From positions 1 through 64,000 of the forward strand of contig NZ_FOIC01000013.1 in assembly GCF_900111485.1 (NCBI RefSeq): DNA of 64,000 nt. Direction: 5' to 3'. Every line of letters begins with the position of its first letter. Position 1 is the stretch's first letter. Positions 17,544 to 27,045 of this stretch are shown one piece after another. The stretch comes from Natrinema hispanicum. GTDB lineage: Archaea > Halobacteriota > Halobacteria > Halobacteriales > Natrialbaceae. A program made the position numbers and the translations under genes. The notes under the pieces are model-generated. The model made no database searches. It worked only from the letters and a program-made list of their open reading frames with translations, and was not told the DNA's origin.

Positions 17544-18248
17544 ATGCCCTCCAGTCTCGGACCGTGCTCTCGCCGGCAACTTCTCGCCGGCGCGAGCGGT
17601 CTTACAGTCGCACTCGCCGGCTGTACCGGCACAGAGGAATCGACGAGCTCGAGCAGACGCGATCACACGACGCGTCAGTACGAGTCGGCCACCGAGTACG
17701 AGCCGTTGTTCGTCCGCTTCGAGAACGACGACCGCTTTGTCTATCGGAACGAGGACGAGGCCACGGCGGCGGAAAACGGCAAGGACGCAGTGGGCAGCCG
17801 CTTGCCGCTGTTCGTTTGCTCCGAAAACGACGCTGCGGAACTCTGGATTGACCCTGCCCTCGCGGACGGCAAGACGCGCGAGTTCCGTGACTTCCTCGAG
17901 GCGACTGACTTCGGGAGCCAGTCGATCGTCGTCCTCCAGTGGCCGATCGAAGACTGTTACGAGCGGCACGTAATGGGCGTCCGGGCGCTCGACGACGATT
18001 TCAAGACATCGTTCTGTCGGTCCCTGAAAGCCCCGACGACGCCCTGTGAGGCAGACCGGGAACTGATGGAAGCGATTATCCTCCGAATCGACCGGGCGTA
18101 CGCGGAGCGTCCTTCAAGCAGCGGCGGTTCCGAGAGTGCATCGTGTCGCGGCCCAATTATTACAGGAACGAGCAACCCCAACGGAGCCGAGAACGCGAGT
18201 GCAGACGCGGCGCTGAACGCGACCGTGAAGATGGAGGGAGACGAATGA
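17544..18248 (+). CDS. Tat-exported lipoprotein, function unknown (first of coupled pair)
   Basis: A 234-residue protein with a twin-arginine signal (CSRRQLLAGASG) and lipobox LAGC at about residue 27. The mature part contains five or more cysteines (in FVCSEND, EDCYERH, SFCRSL, TPCEADRE and SCRGPI), which is unusual for a cytosolic haloarchaeal protein and suggests disulfides outside the cell. No family was recognised. Its stop codon overlaps the next gene's start in ATGA (18245-18248), so the two lipoproteins should be made together. Confidence 0.65.
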   Translation: MPSSLGPCSRRQLLAGASGLTVALAGCTGTEESTSSSRRDHTTRQYESATEYEPLFVRFENDDRFVYRNEDEATAAENGKDAVGSRLPLFVCSENDAAELWIDPALADGKTREFRDFLEATDFGSQSIVVLQWPIEDCYERHVMGVRALDDDFKTSFCRSLKAPTTPCEADRELMEAIILRIDRAYAERPSSSGGSESASCRGPIITGTSNPNGAENASADAALNATVKMEGDE

Positions 18249-19612
18249 TCGGAAACGACCGGCAGACACGCCGTCGGTTCCTTGCCGGTCTCGGTACGGT
18301 CGCTAGCGTTGCTGTCGCCGGCTGTAGCACCCTCCCCTGGGGGGACGACGGGACGGCCACGTCACTCCGTATGTCGCCGGCCGAGGCCGGGAGCGTCCTC
18401 ACGGACAACGAGCCGACGGTCGAGTGGCCGGCTCCGGTCCGGCCCGCCAAGAGCGCACTCGAGACCGAACTCGAGCGTGTCGACGCGTTGCTAGCCGACG
18501 TTCCCGACCCGCTGAGACCTGATGACGTGCCAAACGGCGTCGTTCGCGAGACGATCGTCGAAAAGCGTGACGAGGCGATGACCATTCGAGCGGACGGTGC
18601 CGACGCAATGGGTGCGGCGCAGTATCACGCGTTTCGGGAGACGAGAGACGCACGTGAGGCGGCCCGACACGCCGCAACGACGTGGCACGCTATCGACGCG
18701 GATAGAAAGTCGCTCGTCGCCGATCTCCATGACGAGCGAGACGCAGTCGATACCGCAGTGACGGACCGACACGAGGCGCTCGAGTATCGCGGCACCGACA
18801 CGGCCGACGGGCGACTCCGTGCGTGCCTCTACTATTTCCAACACGAGACCGACCTCGCCAATGCGGCCCGGAGTCTCGACCGCTGGAGCGTTGCCGAGGC
18901 TGACGACGTTCTAGAACTCGGCGAGTCCGTCGGCACTCTCGAGTTCGCGACGGCGACGACGACCGTCTGGGAGCACCTCGATGCCCAATGGCTCGCGGAC
19001 GACGAACCCGTCGCCCTCGAGTCGACGTTCGAGACCGTCCTCGAGCGCTCCATCGAGGCGGCCGACGAAGCCGGATTCCCTGCCCAAGACGACGACTGGT
19101 TCGAAGCGATCGGGCTCGGCGATCTGGACGACCAGTACCTCGAGTTCGTCCTCTGGCGGGCCGGACAGCCGGTCGAGGACGCCCAGAATGGCATGAAAGA
19201 GGCGTTGCGAGAAGGCGACCTGGCGACTGGACTCTCCACCGCCCTCGAGTTCGAGGTGGCGTATCGGGGGTTCCAGACGGTTCGCGGCCGAATCACCGAC
19301 GGCGACGTTCGCGATCTCTCGGTCGAGGACGTTCGCGCCGAGCGCCGGGAAGCGCTCGTTGCTGCCCAGCAGGCGCGCAAAGCCGAACTCGAGGGCGGAT
19401 CGCTCACCGAGCCGTCACTCGGTGCGTACATCCTCGCGGAGACGCTCCGGTCGCTCGCATGGGTTGACGACAGCGTGCGACGTGCCGCTGATCGGGAACC
19501 CGAGACGACCGTCTCGCTGACCAGCCAGTACCGCGACTACGTCCGATACCGGAGCCACCTCGAAGCACTGCCGGCCGCCGTTGAGGCGTTTCGCGCTCGG
19601 CTGCTCGAGTAG
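18245..19612 (+). CDS. Tat-exported helical lipoprotein, function unknown (second of coupled pair)
   Basis: A 455-residue protein with the Tat motif TRRRFLAGLG and lipobox VAGC. The mature chain is almost entirely predicted helical and highly acidic, with repeated Ala/Glu/Arg heptad-like stretches (for example REAARHAATTWHAIDADRKS), and lacks cysteine apart from the lipobox and one internal residue. No enzyme motif was found. The ATG at 18245 overlaps the stop of the preceding lipoprotein gene by four bases. The pairing suggests a two-component cell-surface complex, but this is inference only. Confidence 0.65.
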   Translation: MIGNDRQTRRRFLAGLGTVASVAVAGCSTLPWGDDGTATSLRMSPAEAGSVLTDNEPTVEWPAPVRPAKSALETELERVDALLADVPDPLRPDDVPNGVVRETIVEKRDEAMTIRADGADAMGAAQYHAFRETRDAREAARHAATTWHAIDADRKSLVADLHDERDAVDTAVTDRHEALEYRGTDTADGRLRACLYYFQHETDLANAARSLDRWSVAEADDVLELGESVGTLEFATATTTVWEHLDAQWLADDEPVALESTFETVLERSIEAADEAGFPAQDDDWFEAIGLGDLDDQYLEFVLWRAGQPVEDAQNGMKEALREGDLATGLSTALEFEVAYRGFQTVRGRITDGDVRDLSVEDVRAERREALVAAQQARKAELEGGSLTEPSLGAYILAETLRSLAWVDDSVRRAADREPETTVSLTSQYRDYVRYRSHLEALPAAVEAFRARLLE

Positions 19613-19671
19613 CCGATTGTCCGATCCAGACCCCTTTACTACCCTCGGTGCGAACGATCCGCTAAGAACAC

Positions 19672-20487
19672 ATGGCACTGACCAAGCGAATCATTCCCTG
19701 TATCGACGTGGATCTCGACGAGGATGGGAATCCGGCGGTCTACACCGGCGTCAACTTCGAGGACCTGAAATACACCGGCGACCCCGTCGAGATGGCCAAA
19801 GCGTACAACGAGTCGGGAGCCGACGAGTTCGTCTTTCTCGACATCACCGCTTCCGCGGAGGGTCGCGAGACGATGCTCGATGTCGTCGAGCGCGTCGCCG
19901 ACGAGGTCTTCATTCCGCTGACGGTCGGCGGCGGCATCCGCACCACCGACGACATCAAAGAAACCCTGCGGGCCGGCGCGGATAAGGTCTCGATCACCAC
20001 CGGCGCGCTCGAGCGTCCCGAGCTGATCAACGAGGGCGCACAGGCCTTCGGCAACCAGTGTATCGTCATCAGCGTCGACGCCAGACGGCGCTTCGACGAA
20101 AAGGGCGAACACTACGTCGAGATCGACGGCGAGTCCTGCTGGTTCGAGTGTACGAAGAAAGGCGGCCGCGAGGGTACCGGGATCGACGTCCTCGAGTGGG
20201 CCGCGGAAGCCGAGTCCCGCGGTGCGGGCGAACTCTTCGTCAACTCGATCGACAAGGACGGCACGAAAGACGGCTACGACCTGCCGCTGACGAACGCCGT
20301 TACTGACACCGTCGACACGCCGGTAATCGCCTCCTCGGGCTGTGGCAGCCCCGAAGACATGTACGACGTGTTCACCGAAGCCGATGCCGACGCCGGCCTC
20401 GCGGCCTCGATCTTCCACTTCGACGAATACTCGATCGAGGAGACGAAAGCCTACCTCGACGAGCACGGCGTGCCGGTTCGCCGCTAG
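19672..20487 (+). CDS. hisF: Imidazole glycerol phosphate synthase subunit HisF
   Basis: A 271-residue TIM-barrel cyclase of histidine biosynthesis, which with HisH converts PRFAR and ammonia to imidazole glycerol phosphate and AICAR. Catalytic Asp12 lies in [13 protein letters not shown] and the second catalytic aspartate in [10 protein letters not shown]; phosphate-binding loops include [11 protein letters not shown] and [13 protein letters not shown]. Length is typical. No other histidine gene is adjacent, so the pathway is dispersed as usual in haloarchaea (a divergent HisG-like gene is at 32 kb but is not proposed to be the pathway enzyme). A TTTACTAC element at about 19635 may be its promoter. 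Confidence 0.96.
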   Translation: MALTKRIIPCIDVDLDEDGNPAVYTGVNFEDLKYTGDPVEMAKAYNESGADEFVFLDITASAEGRETMLDVVERVADEVFIPLTVGGGIRTTDDIKETLRAGADKVSITTGALERPELINEGAQAFGNQCIVISVDARRRFDEKGEHYVEIDGESCWFECTKKGGREGTGIDVLEWAAEAESRGAGELFVNSIDKDGTKDGYDLPLTNAVTDTVDTPVIASSGCGSPEDMYDVFTEADADAGLAASIFHFDEYSIEETKAYLDEHGVPVRR

Positions 20488-20516
20488 ACGACGCGGTCAG
20501 CCCGGCTGGCACCCAC

Positions 20517-20527
20517 ACGTTTATTTT
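20517..20527 (+). promoter_or_regulatory. TATA-like box for the zinc-ribbon membrane protein
   Basis: CGTTTATTTTC is centred about 28 bases before the GTG at 20551, supporting a leaderless transcript starting at that GTG. Confidence 0.5.
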
Positions 20528-20550
20528 CTCGGAGTCCTCCGTCTCAAGTA

Positions 20551-21423
20551 GTGAAATGGCGGTGTACGTGGTGTGGGAAACCGCACGCGGAGAACGACCC
20601 ACCCTGTGACAACTGCGGGCACAACACCTTCGAGAAGGCAGTCGTCCGAGCGGACGAGACCGGTGAAGGCCACGGCGCGGCCGCCGCCGACGATACCGAC
20701 GGCGAACCGATACCGTCCGGAACCGTCGATACCGGCCCCGACTACGTCTGGGCCTGCACGAACTGCGGCCGCGAGCACGTCCGCAACTCCCCGCCGTGCT
20801 CTCGCTGTGGCAACCCCGACCTCGAGAAAGTCGAACAGACCTACGAGGGGCTCGAGCGCGACCTCGAGACGTCGAGCTGGCTTGCGGTCGCGAAACCCTA
20901 CCTCCCGATCCTCGCCGTAATCGGGATCGTCATCGCGCTGTTCGCGACGGGAACCGTCCCACCCTCGATACTGCCTGGAATCGGCGCGCCGTCGCCGCCG
21001 GATGCACCCGGCGAGGGGTCCGAAGCGGCAGGGATCGACCTCGAGGCGACCGAGCAGGCAGTCCACGATCGGCTCGAGGCCGACCGCAATCAGTCCGAGT
21101 CACGAACGTACGACGACGGACTTGCGGACTACGCCGAATACATGAATCGTGCGTTCGTGGTGATCGAGTACGAGGAGTCGAGACCCGACCCGGCCCAAGC
21201 GAGTGACTTCGGTGCCGACTGCCAGCGTGAGCCATACGCTGGACGGCTCCAGGGGACGCTGTCGATCGCCGACTACGACGACGAGGCGGCACTCGCCGAC
21301 GACATCGCCACAGCCCTCAGCGAGGAGACCGGCGACAGCGATTTCGACAGGGAAGGGCTCGACCTCCACGTCGTTGACGGCTCTGTTTACGTGTTCTACG
21401 CGGCGTGTAGCAGTTCGAACTGA
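20551..21423 (+). CDS. Double zinc-ribbon membrane protein, function unknown
   Basis: A 290-residue protein starting at GTG. Two zinc ribbons with very similar pattern occur at residues about 5-26 (CTWCGKPH, then CDNCGHN) and 69-89 (CTNCGREH, then CSRCGNPD). One membrane helix follows (YLPILAVIGIVIALFATG), and a C-terminal extracytoplasmic domain of about 130 residues, mostly helical and acidic with two cysteines. The layout suggests a cytoplasmic zinc domain tied to an outer domain. Homologues seem restricted to haloarchaea, and I do not recognise an assigned function. It follows hisF by about 60 bases but has its own promoter. Confidence 0.7.
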   Translation: MKWRCTWCGKPHAENDPPCDNCGHNTFEKAVVRADETGEGHGAAAADDTDGEPIPSGTVDTGPDYVWACTNCGREHVRNSPPCSRCGNPDLEKVEQTYEGLERDLETSSWLAVAKPYLPILAVIGIVIALFATGTVPPSILPGIGAPSPPDAPGEGSEAAGIDLEATEQAVHDRLEADRNQSESRTYDDGLADYAEYMNRAFVVIEYEESRPDPAQASDFGADCQREPYAGRLQGTLSIADYDDEAALADDIATALSEETGDSDFDREGLDLHVVDGSVYVFYAACSSSN

Positions 21424-21501
21424 TCGATCGATTACAGCCGGACCTCGTTCGTACCACGGCACCAAAAGAGAACGATCGGGTCGAACCCGAGACGACAGTG
21501 C

Positions 21502-21786
21502 TTACGCGGCCGCTTCGAACGCGTCGCGGAATGATGTCGCCTTCTCGCGGACGGTCACGGCCGCGTCCTCGAGACACTCGAGGGGGTCGGCCCCGCCCTC
21601 GGTCTTGATCGTCAGGATGGGCTCGGTCTGGCCGCCCGACTGTTCGGGGTTGACGTCGTAGGTCGCTGCACTCACATCGTCGTGCTCGAGCAGCGCGCCC
21701 TTGAGCACGTTCATGAACGTGTGGTCCTCGCCGGCGATTTCGATCGAGAGTTCGTCCTCGGTGCTCTCGGTGACCCGCAGTTCCAT
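21502..21786 (-). CDS. rpo11: DNA-directed RNA polymerase subunit Rpo11 (RpoL)
   Basis: A 94-residue subunit of archaeal RNA polymerase, the partner of Rpo3 in the assembly platform (homologous to eukaryotic Rpb11 and the bacterial alpha N-terminal domain). The signature [27 protein letters not shown] is split by no gap and matches the family consensus of HT-N-L-L; the C-terminal helix follows. It is transcribed alone, divergent from the rhomboid gene. Confidence 0.95.
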   Translation of the reverse strand: MELRVTESTEDELSIEIAGEDHTFMNVLKGALLEHDDVSAATYDVNPEQSGGQTEPILTIKTEGGADPLECLEDAAVTVREKATSFRDAFEAAA

Positions 21787-21952
21787 GTCAGTCAGTGCGG
21801 CCGTCGGCCGCTTGTACCTTTCGAAGCCGGCCCTCGGGACGGCTCACGTCACGATCGTCGTCGCTCGCCGCGACAGTGGGGCCGACCGATCCGGGAACGA
21901 GCGACTTTCGCTGAAGGCAAACCACTATACGGCCCCGTTCGAACCACGGCAT

Positions 21953-23764
21953 ATGCGCACCCTCGCGGCCCTGCTTGCGGTCCTCGTCGCCGCGTCGCTG
22001 ATCGGGTCGATCGCGGTCGTCAGATGGATCCACCGGCCGGCACAGCGCTGGCGTGACGTCGCTCGAGCGCGACTCGTCTACGGGATCCCGTGGGGATCGC
22101 TGGTCGTGATCGCGTTCGTCCTCGCCGTCTACCTGTTCGTCCAGAGCGGGCTTGCGGACTTCGACGATCCCGTGACGATTCCCTTCCGCACGTGGTCGTA
22201 TTTCTACCCGCTCGGGATGGCGACGGCGTCGTTTTCCCACGCGGGTCCCGGCCATCTCATCGGTAACCTCGCCGGGACCGCCGTCGTCGCGCCGATCGCC
22301 GAGTACGCCTGGGGCCATTATCCGGACGAGCGCGATCCGGTGCGAACCGACTCGTGGGCCGCCGATCCGCGCGTCCGGGCGATCGTCGTCTTCCCGCTTG
22401 TGGTCATCGGCGTCGGACTCGTGATGAGCCTGTTCGCGCTCGGCCCCGTCATCGGCTTTTCCGGTGTCGTCTTTGCCCTTGCAGGCTTTGCACTCGTTCA
22501 GTATCCGATCCTGACGATCATTGCCACGCTCGGCGTCCAAGACGTCGTCTTGCGGCTCTACTACGCGCTACAAGAACCCATCCGTGTCTATACTGCTGAG
22601 CCCCGCCCGCCGTCGGCACCCTCCTGGGCCGGTATCGCCATTCAGGGCCACGCACTCGGGCTCTTCGTCGGCTTCGTTCTTGGGGTCGCCCTCCTCAAAC
22701 GCCGCCACAGCTGCCCCGATCCGCTACGGCTCTGGCTTGCCGTTCTGTTGTTTGGCTTCTCGAGGGAGCTGTGGGCGATCTACTGGTTTGGTGCCGAAAA
22801 CACGTTCATCCTCTACCAGGGGCCGGGCGTCGCCATCGTCTCGATACTCGCACTCGTGGTCACGCTATCGATGACCGCCCCCGACACGCCTCTGCTCCCG
22901 CCACAGCTCCAGCGACTGGTCGCACAGCCAGCCGACGACGATTCGTCGCCTGCCACCAGGCCGCTCGAGCTCGCCGGCAGCGCTCGCGACCGCGTCGTCA
23001 CTGCTCGTCTCGAGCGCGTACGCGAGATCACCGGTGCGGGACACGATCGCGAGCCGGGCCTGCTGGCGACGCTGACTCGCAGACGAGCCGCGTTTCTGGC
23101 GGTCCTCGGCGTGCTCGCACTGCTCGCCGGCATCGCCGTCCCCGCGAACTTTCTCGTCGTCGACGACGCGACGGCAACGTCGGATTCGCCGCTCCAGATT
23201 CAAGACTACACGGTCGAGTACGTCGAGGGAGTCCCCAACGAATACGTCTCCGGGATCGGTATCGAGGCCATCGAGAGCGACGACGGTCTCGAGTCGAGCG
23301 GGGTGATCGTCGCCAGCGAGCAACGCGAAATCTGGCTCGAGGCGGTCAGCACCCAACGGCTGGCCTTCACGGGCAAGGAAACGATTACCGTCGGCGGCTC
23401 CGGCTGGCGCGAGACGGTCCACGTCGACCGCAGCGGCTGGGAACCGGTCGGCAACGACACCGTCTATCAGGTCTGGCTGTGGGAGGACGGCACCGATCGC
23501 CAGCTCGCGTACGAATCCAACAACTCGCGGGCCGACGTGCGGATCGCCGGTCGAAACGTGACCATCGGCACCGACGACGGCACGTTCGACCTCGCGGTCA
23601 CTGCGAGCGAGGACACCGTCACCGCGACGACAGCGATCCCAGCCGAAAACGAGACGACAACGGCTGGCGGGCTGACCTTCGAGCGAGACGAGGAGACGAT
23701 CTACGCGGCCGCCGACGGGACGCGGGTCGCGATCGCGAGCAAAGAGACGTACAACGGCTTCTGA
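21953..23764 (+). CDS. Rhomboid intramembrane serine protease with C-terminal extra domain
   Basis: A 603-residue protein. The rhomboid core occupies about residues 40-310, with HAGPGHLIGNLAGTAVV in the second helix region, the catalytic serine Ser170 in GFSG and catalytic His233 in QGHALGLFVG. After a polar linker, a further membrane helix (about 385-400) leads to a 190-residue domain on the far side, rich in beta strands. Rhomboids cleave single-pass membrane proteins within the membrane. The ATG at 21953 was chosen because the upstream frame overlaps rpo11 and lacks membrane character. Substrate unknown. Confidence 0.85.
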   Translation: MRTLAALLAVLVAASLIGSIAVVRWIHRPAQRWRDVARARLVYGIPWGSLVVIAFVLAVYLFVQSGLADFDDPVTIPFRTWSYFYPLGMATASFSHAGPGHLIGNLAGTAVVAPIAEYAWGHYPDERDPVRTDSWAADPRVRAIVVFPLVVIGVGLVMSLFALGPVIGFSGVVFALAGFALVQYPILTIIATLGVQDVVLRLYYALQEPIRVYTAEPRPPSAPSWAGIAIQGHALGLFVGFVLGVALLKRRHSCPDPLRLWLAVLLFGFSRELWAIYWFGAENTFILYQGPGVAIVSILALVVTLSMTAPDTPLLPPQLQRLVAQPADDDSSPATRPLELAGSARDRVVTARLERVREITGAGHDREPGLLATLTRRRAAFLAVLGVLALLAGIAVPANFLVVDDATATSDSPLQIQDYTVEYVEGVPNEYVSGIGIEAIESDDGLESSGVIVASEQREIWLEAVSTQRLAFTGKETITVGGSGWRETVHVDRSGWEPVGNDTVYQVWLWEDGTDRQLAYESNNSRADVRIAGRNVTIGTDDGTFDLAVTASEDTVTATTAIPAENETTTAGGLTFERDEETIYAAADGTRVAIASKETYNGF

Positions 23765-23793
23765 CCGCTATTGCGTGCTGATTTCCGATCTCG

Positions 23794-24438
23794 TTATACT
23801 CGCGTCGGCCACTCGATGCGGAAGACCTCGGCCTCGAGCGTCGCTTCTGCTTCGGTATGGAAGTCGAACTGCTTGGGCAGCGGGAACGCCGCCCGAAACG
23901 CATGCGTTACCTCCCCGCCCTCGTCGGCAGCGAACGACTCGACGAACTCCTGGCTGCCCTCGTTGTGGATCGTATAGGAGACCGCCCCGATCTCGCGTGC
24001 CGTCTCGAGGAAGTCCCGATCCGCGTGTCGATTCCCACGCTGTGCGCCGAAGGGTGGATTCGAGAGCACAGTCGCATCAGTGACCGAAAACGGATGGCGG
24101 GTGACGTCGCCACGAAGCCAGTCGATAGCGCGACCGCGGTCGTCATCAGCCACGACTGCCTGTTCGTTCCGTTGGGCGACTGCGAGCGCGTCAGTGTCGA
24201 CATCGATCGCCGCAACGCGGTCGCCACCGGCCAGTGCGGCCGCGATTGCGAGCATCCCGGTTCCAGTACCGAGATCGATGACCTGCCCCTCGAGATCGCC
24301 CTGTAATCCTGCCAGGTGGCAGAGATGTGCGGCCAGTTCCGGCGGGGTGAGATACTGCTCGAGGGCTGGTGACGGCTCCGAAAAGTCCTCGAGAGACTCG
24401 AGTCGACGAGCGAGCGTGCGTCGAGACGGGCTGGACAT
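23794..24438 (-). CDS. METTL5-type N6-adenine methyltransferase
   Basis: A 214-residue class I SAM-dependent methyltransferase. Motif I is VIDLGTGTGMLAIAAAL, motif II AAIDVDTDAL, and the catalytic motif IV is SNPPFG, as in adenine-N6 enzymes. Overall layout matches METTL5, which in eukaryotes methylates 18S rRNA A1832; archaeal homologues are likely rRNA methyltransferases, but this one is not characterised as far as I know. The FGAQRGNRHADRDFL segment after motif IV is well conserved. Convergent with the rhomboid gene. Confidence 0.85.
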   Translation of the reverse strand: MSSPSRRTLARRLESLEDFSEPSPALEQYLTPPELAAHLCHLAGLQGDLEGQVIDLGTGTGMLAIAAALAGGDRVAAIDVDTDALAVAQRNEQAVVADDDRGRAIDWLRGDVTRHPFSVTDATVLSNPPFGAQRGNRHADRDFLETAREIGAVSYTIHNEGSQEFVESFAADEGGEVTHAFRAAFPLPKQFDFHTEAEATLEAEVFRIEWPTRV

Positions 24439-24570
24439 GATCAGGTATCAGTACTCGAGTGTAATGGCTTTCTCGAGGTCGCGGTCGCGTTGCTGGTCGT
24501 GTGAGTGTATACGTTCCGTTTTCATGATATATTCGAATAGAGTTAAGGAGAGTCCGTGGAAGTGATAGAT

Positions 24571-24753
24571 ATGGACGAGTGTCCACGGTGTGGGGGACCG
24601 ATCAACGAACTCTCGCTTGGCGATGTGTCGACAGTCATGTGTTCACGCTGTGGTTTTGCCGACATCCCCGTCGAACACCAGCCGGCCAGCGAGGAGGTCG
24701 AGTCCTGGCGGGACGCGCTCAACCGGTTTTACGAGCAGTCGGCCGATCGCTGA
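24571..24753 (+). CDS. Small zinc-ribbon protein
   Basis: A 60-residue protein with one complete zinc ribbon: CPRCGG at residues 4-9 and CSRCGF about 18 residues later. The remainder is an acidic helix (SEEVESWRDALNRFYEQ). The ATG at 24571 places the first Cys pair right at the N-terminus, as in other haloarchaeal mini zinc-finger proteins; a GTG 15 bases upstream is less likely. Function unknown; related domains occur in transcription factors and in TFIIB-like ribbons. It is convergent with the actin homologue. Confidence 0.7.
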   Translation: MDECPRCGGPINELSLGDVSTVMCSRCGFADIPVEHQPASEEVESWRDALNRFYEQSADR

Positions 24754-24822
24754 GAGTCTCTTTCGCTCGCTGCGCTGCCTGACCGCGATACCTGTGAAAA
24801 ATAACGCCGCTGGAGCGACGGC

Positions 24823-25854
24823 TTACTCGTTTGCAGGTGCTGCTTCTGCTTCGTCCGCTTCCTCCTCGTGATCGACGTCCTCGTCGGAGCGAGCCGCGAC
24901 GAGCCCACCGCGAGCGACGCTGTACAGCGGTTCGTTCGCGTGCGAGACACCGCTGATCGAGAACGGAATGTTCGCCTCCTCTAAGTGGTCGCGGAACAGC
25001 GCCTCGAAGCCGTTGGGGCTCGAGGTGCCGCCGGTGACGACGACGGGGATGTCGAGTCCTTCTTCGACGTCTTCCTCGTCGACTTCCTGGACGATGTTCT
25101 CGATGACGTAGTCGAGTAAGTTCTCGTAGTAGATCGACAGCGCACCCTCGACGCCGCCGACGTCGGTCGTAAAGTCGAGTTCGAAGTCGTCTTCCTTGAT
25201 CGAGGTGACCTTGTCGACGGGCGTGCCGGTTGCGCGGGCGGCCTGTTCGTCGACCCAGTCCCCACCACGGGCGACGGAGAACTTCATGACGGGCACGGCG
25301 TAGTAGGCCAGACAGACGTTGGTCATGCCGGCACCGAACGAGATCCCGAGGCCGGTGAAGTTGTTGTCCGCGAGTTCAGAGTAGATGACGGACATTCCCT
25401 CGTTGATCGGCTCGGCGTCGTAGCCCATGTCGTCGAGGAAGGATTCGATCGTCTTCTGGTGGTACAGCGTCGAGAGTTCGGAGTCGATCGGGTCCGCTGG
25501 CGTCGAGAAATAGAGCTTCTCGTCGGGATAGGCGGGCTCGCCGACGACCTGCTCGATGATGAGCTTCATCATCGGGATCGCACTCTGCTCGTCGTTCGAG
25601 AGGATCCCGTGTTTCATCGGCCGTCGAGTCTCCTTGTTGAAGATGTTCGCGAAATTGAGTGCGTCGTCGCCGACGACGTAGACCTTGTCGTCTTTGCGAA
25701 TGTGGAGCACTTCGCTTCGCGAGAGCATCTGCTCGGCCATATCCGAGTACTCGATCTCGACGAATGAGTTACGCTGTTGCACGAATACCGTGTCGGTTCC
25801 ATCCTGCTGTGCAGACAGGATGTTCATGGTCCCGACGTCTAGGCCTTTGGCCAT
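24823..25854 (-). CDS. volA: Actin homologue of the salactin/volactin family
   Basis: A 343-residue actin/Hsp70/ParM-fold ATPase. The first phosphate loop region is [13 protein letters not shown], the second phosphate loop [12 protein letters not shown], and the adenosine loop [14 protein letters not shown]; these are in the order expected for actin-like proteins. The overall sequence matches the haloarchaeal family studied as salactin in Halobacterium and volactin in Haloferax, which forms dynamic filaments and influences cell shape; that family assignment is from memory, not a search. The tail after about residue 320 is acidic and disordered. A TATA box at 25876-25886 implies a leaderless mRNA. 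The DUF7139-like gene lies just upstream on the same strand. Confidence 0.8.
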   Translation of the reverse strand: MAKGLDVGTMNILSAQQDGTDTVFVQQRNSFVEIEYSDMAEQMLSRSEVLHIRKDDKVYVVGDDALNFANIFNKETRRPMKHGILSNDEQSAIPMMKLIIEQVVGEPAYPDEKLYFSTPADPIDSELSTLYHQKTIESFLDDMGYDAEPINEGMSVIYSELADNNFTGLGISFGAGMTNVCLAYYAVPVMKFSVARGGDWVDEQAARATGTPVDKVTSIKEDDFELDFTTDVGGVEGALSIYYENLLDYVIENIVQEVDEEDVEEGLDIPVVVTGGTSSPNGFEALFRDHLEEANIPFSISGVSHANEPLYSVARGGLVAARSDEDVDHEEEADEAEAAPANE

Positions 25855-25875
25855 GTGTGGGGAAGGAAACCGACG

Positions 25876-25886
25876 GATTATAAATC
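25876..25886 (-). promoter_or_regulatory. TATA-like box for the actin homologue
   Basis: On the minus strand this reads GATTTATAATC, centred about 27 bases before the ATG at 25854. It is among the best promoter matches in the window and implies the actin gene is transcribed separately from the upstream gene. Confidence 0.6.
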
Positions 25887-25950
25887 TATGTACGCCACTT
25901 ACAGATCTGATACTATGAAGAAAGATGCTATTTCTTTCCGCCGCCCGGCG

Positions 25951-26868
25951 TTAATTTCGTCGTGTCAGATCCCGGATCCGATCGAGTAGCTTTGCGATCG
26001 GTGACGTCACCGTCTCGACCGTACTCTTCTCGTCGGCCGTCGCCAGTTCCTCGGCCCGCTGTTGTTCGCGAAGCTCTTTGAGTTTCGCCGTCTGATCGTC
26101 GACCGTCGAACTCGAGGTGGTCTGCTTTGTCTCGCCGCCCTTGAGGCCTTTGAGACCGGCGACCTGTGCGTCGACACCCGACGAGCGGGTCGTCGTGGTC
26201 CCGACGTTGGTTTCGACGTCGACATCGTCGAAATCGTCCTCGGAGAAGCTCAGTCGTGTGTGCTCGGTCTTCTCGACGCCACCCCACGAGAGTTCGACGC
26301 CGTCCATCGCGTCGTCGATGTCCTGTTGGACTTCTGCGTCGGTCACGTCGGGGTCGTCGTCCTCGTCGTCGGTTGCCACTACGTCGGCCTGCTGTGCCAT
26401 ATCGAGATAGTGGGCGATCAGTGCCGCACCCGTTGAAGCGGTGATACCAGCGAGCCCGACGGCGTATACTGCGACCACCTGAACAGTATAGTCGTTGTTG
26501 TAGCCGTTCCAGTGGTGTGGATAGGCGAAAAGGAAGCCAGCGACCGCAGCGACGGTGATCGCCGCGCCGCCGATCGACGTATACAGCATCCGCCGTTCCG
26601 ACGGGAGGAGTGTGACGATCCCAAGCATCACGACGGGAAGAGACACCATCGCAAGTGCATATGCGGGACCGACCCACGCGAAGTAGCCGGCGGATCGGGC
26701 TTCGTGCGTGTTGCCCCACAAAAAGAGCACCAATGCGACGATGGCCAGCCCGATCCCGCCCAGAAACAGACCGAAGCCGACGTAGACGTCGGCCCGATCC
26801 TCCGGTTCACCGATGTATCGACGATAGAGGTCGAAGAGATACCCGTCAGGGGCCTGTTCCGCTGCCAT
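25951..26868 (-). CDS. DUF7139-like multi-pass membrane protein with disordered tail
   Basis: A 305-residue protein. Five hydrophobic segments lie between about residues 28 and 160 (first VYVGFGLFLGGIGLAIVALVL). From residue 165 on, the chain is cytoplasmic and acidic, with a short conserved-looking WGGVEKTEHTRLSF stretch near 195-208 and a basic C-terminal helix IAKLLDRIRDLTRRN. The membrane part resembles DUF7139 proteins of haloarchaea. The architecture (membrane bundle plus long tail with short linear motifs) would suit a scaffold or adaptor. It lies about 96 bases upstream of the actin homologue on the same strand, a linkage worth testing across genomes. Confidence 0.6.
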   Translation of the reverse strand: MAAEQAPDGYLFDLYRRYIGEPEDRADVYVGFGLFLGGIGLAIVALVLFLWGNTHEARSAGYFAWVGPAYALAMVSLPVVMLGIVTLLPSERRMLYTSIGGAAITVAAVAGFLFAYPHHWNGYNNDYTVQVVAVYAVGLAGITASTGAALIAHYLDMAQQADVVATDDEDDDPDVTDAEVQQDIDDAMDGVELSWGGVEKTEHTRLSFSEDDFDDVDVETNVGTTTTRSSGVDAQVAGLKGLKGGETKQTTSSSTVDDQTAKLKELREQQRAEELATADEKSTVETVTSPIAKLLDRIRDLTRRN

Positions 26869-27045
26869 TGACCCCCCGTTTACGCTCCAGTACTATGACT
26901 GTTGGGACGAGAAACGAACTCGATACCCGCCCGCTTCGCTCCGCGAACGGCACACTCGGTGTCGACGCGACATGACGTGTAAGCCACGGTGAACGACACC
27001 ATAGTTTGATGATGGCTCGGCCAAAAGCTACTTCTATCTCGAATA

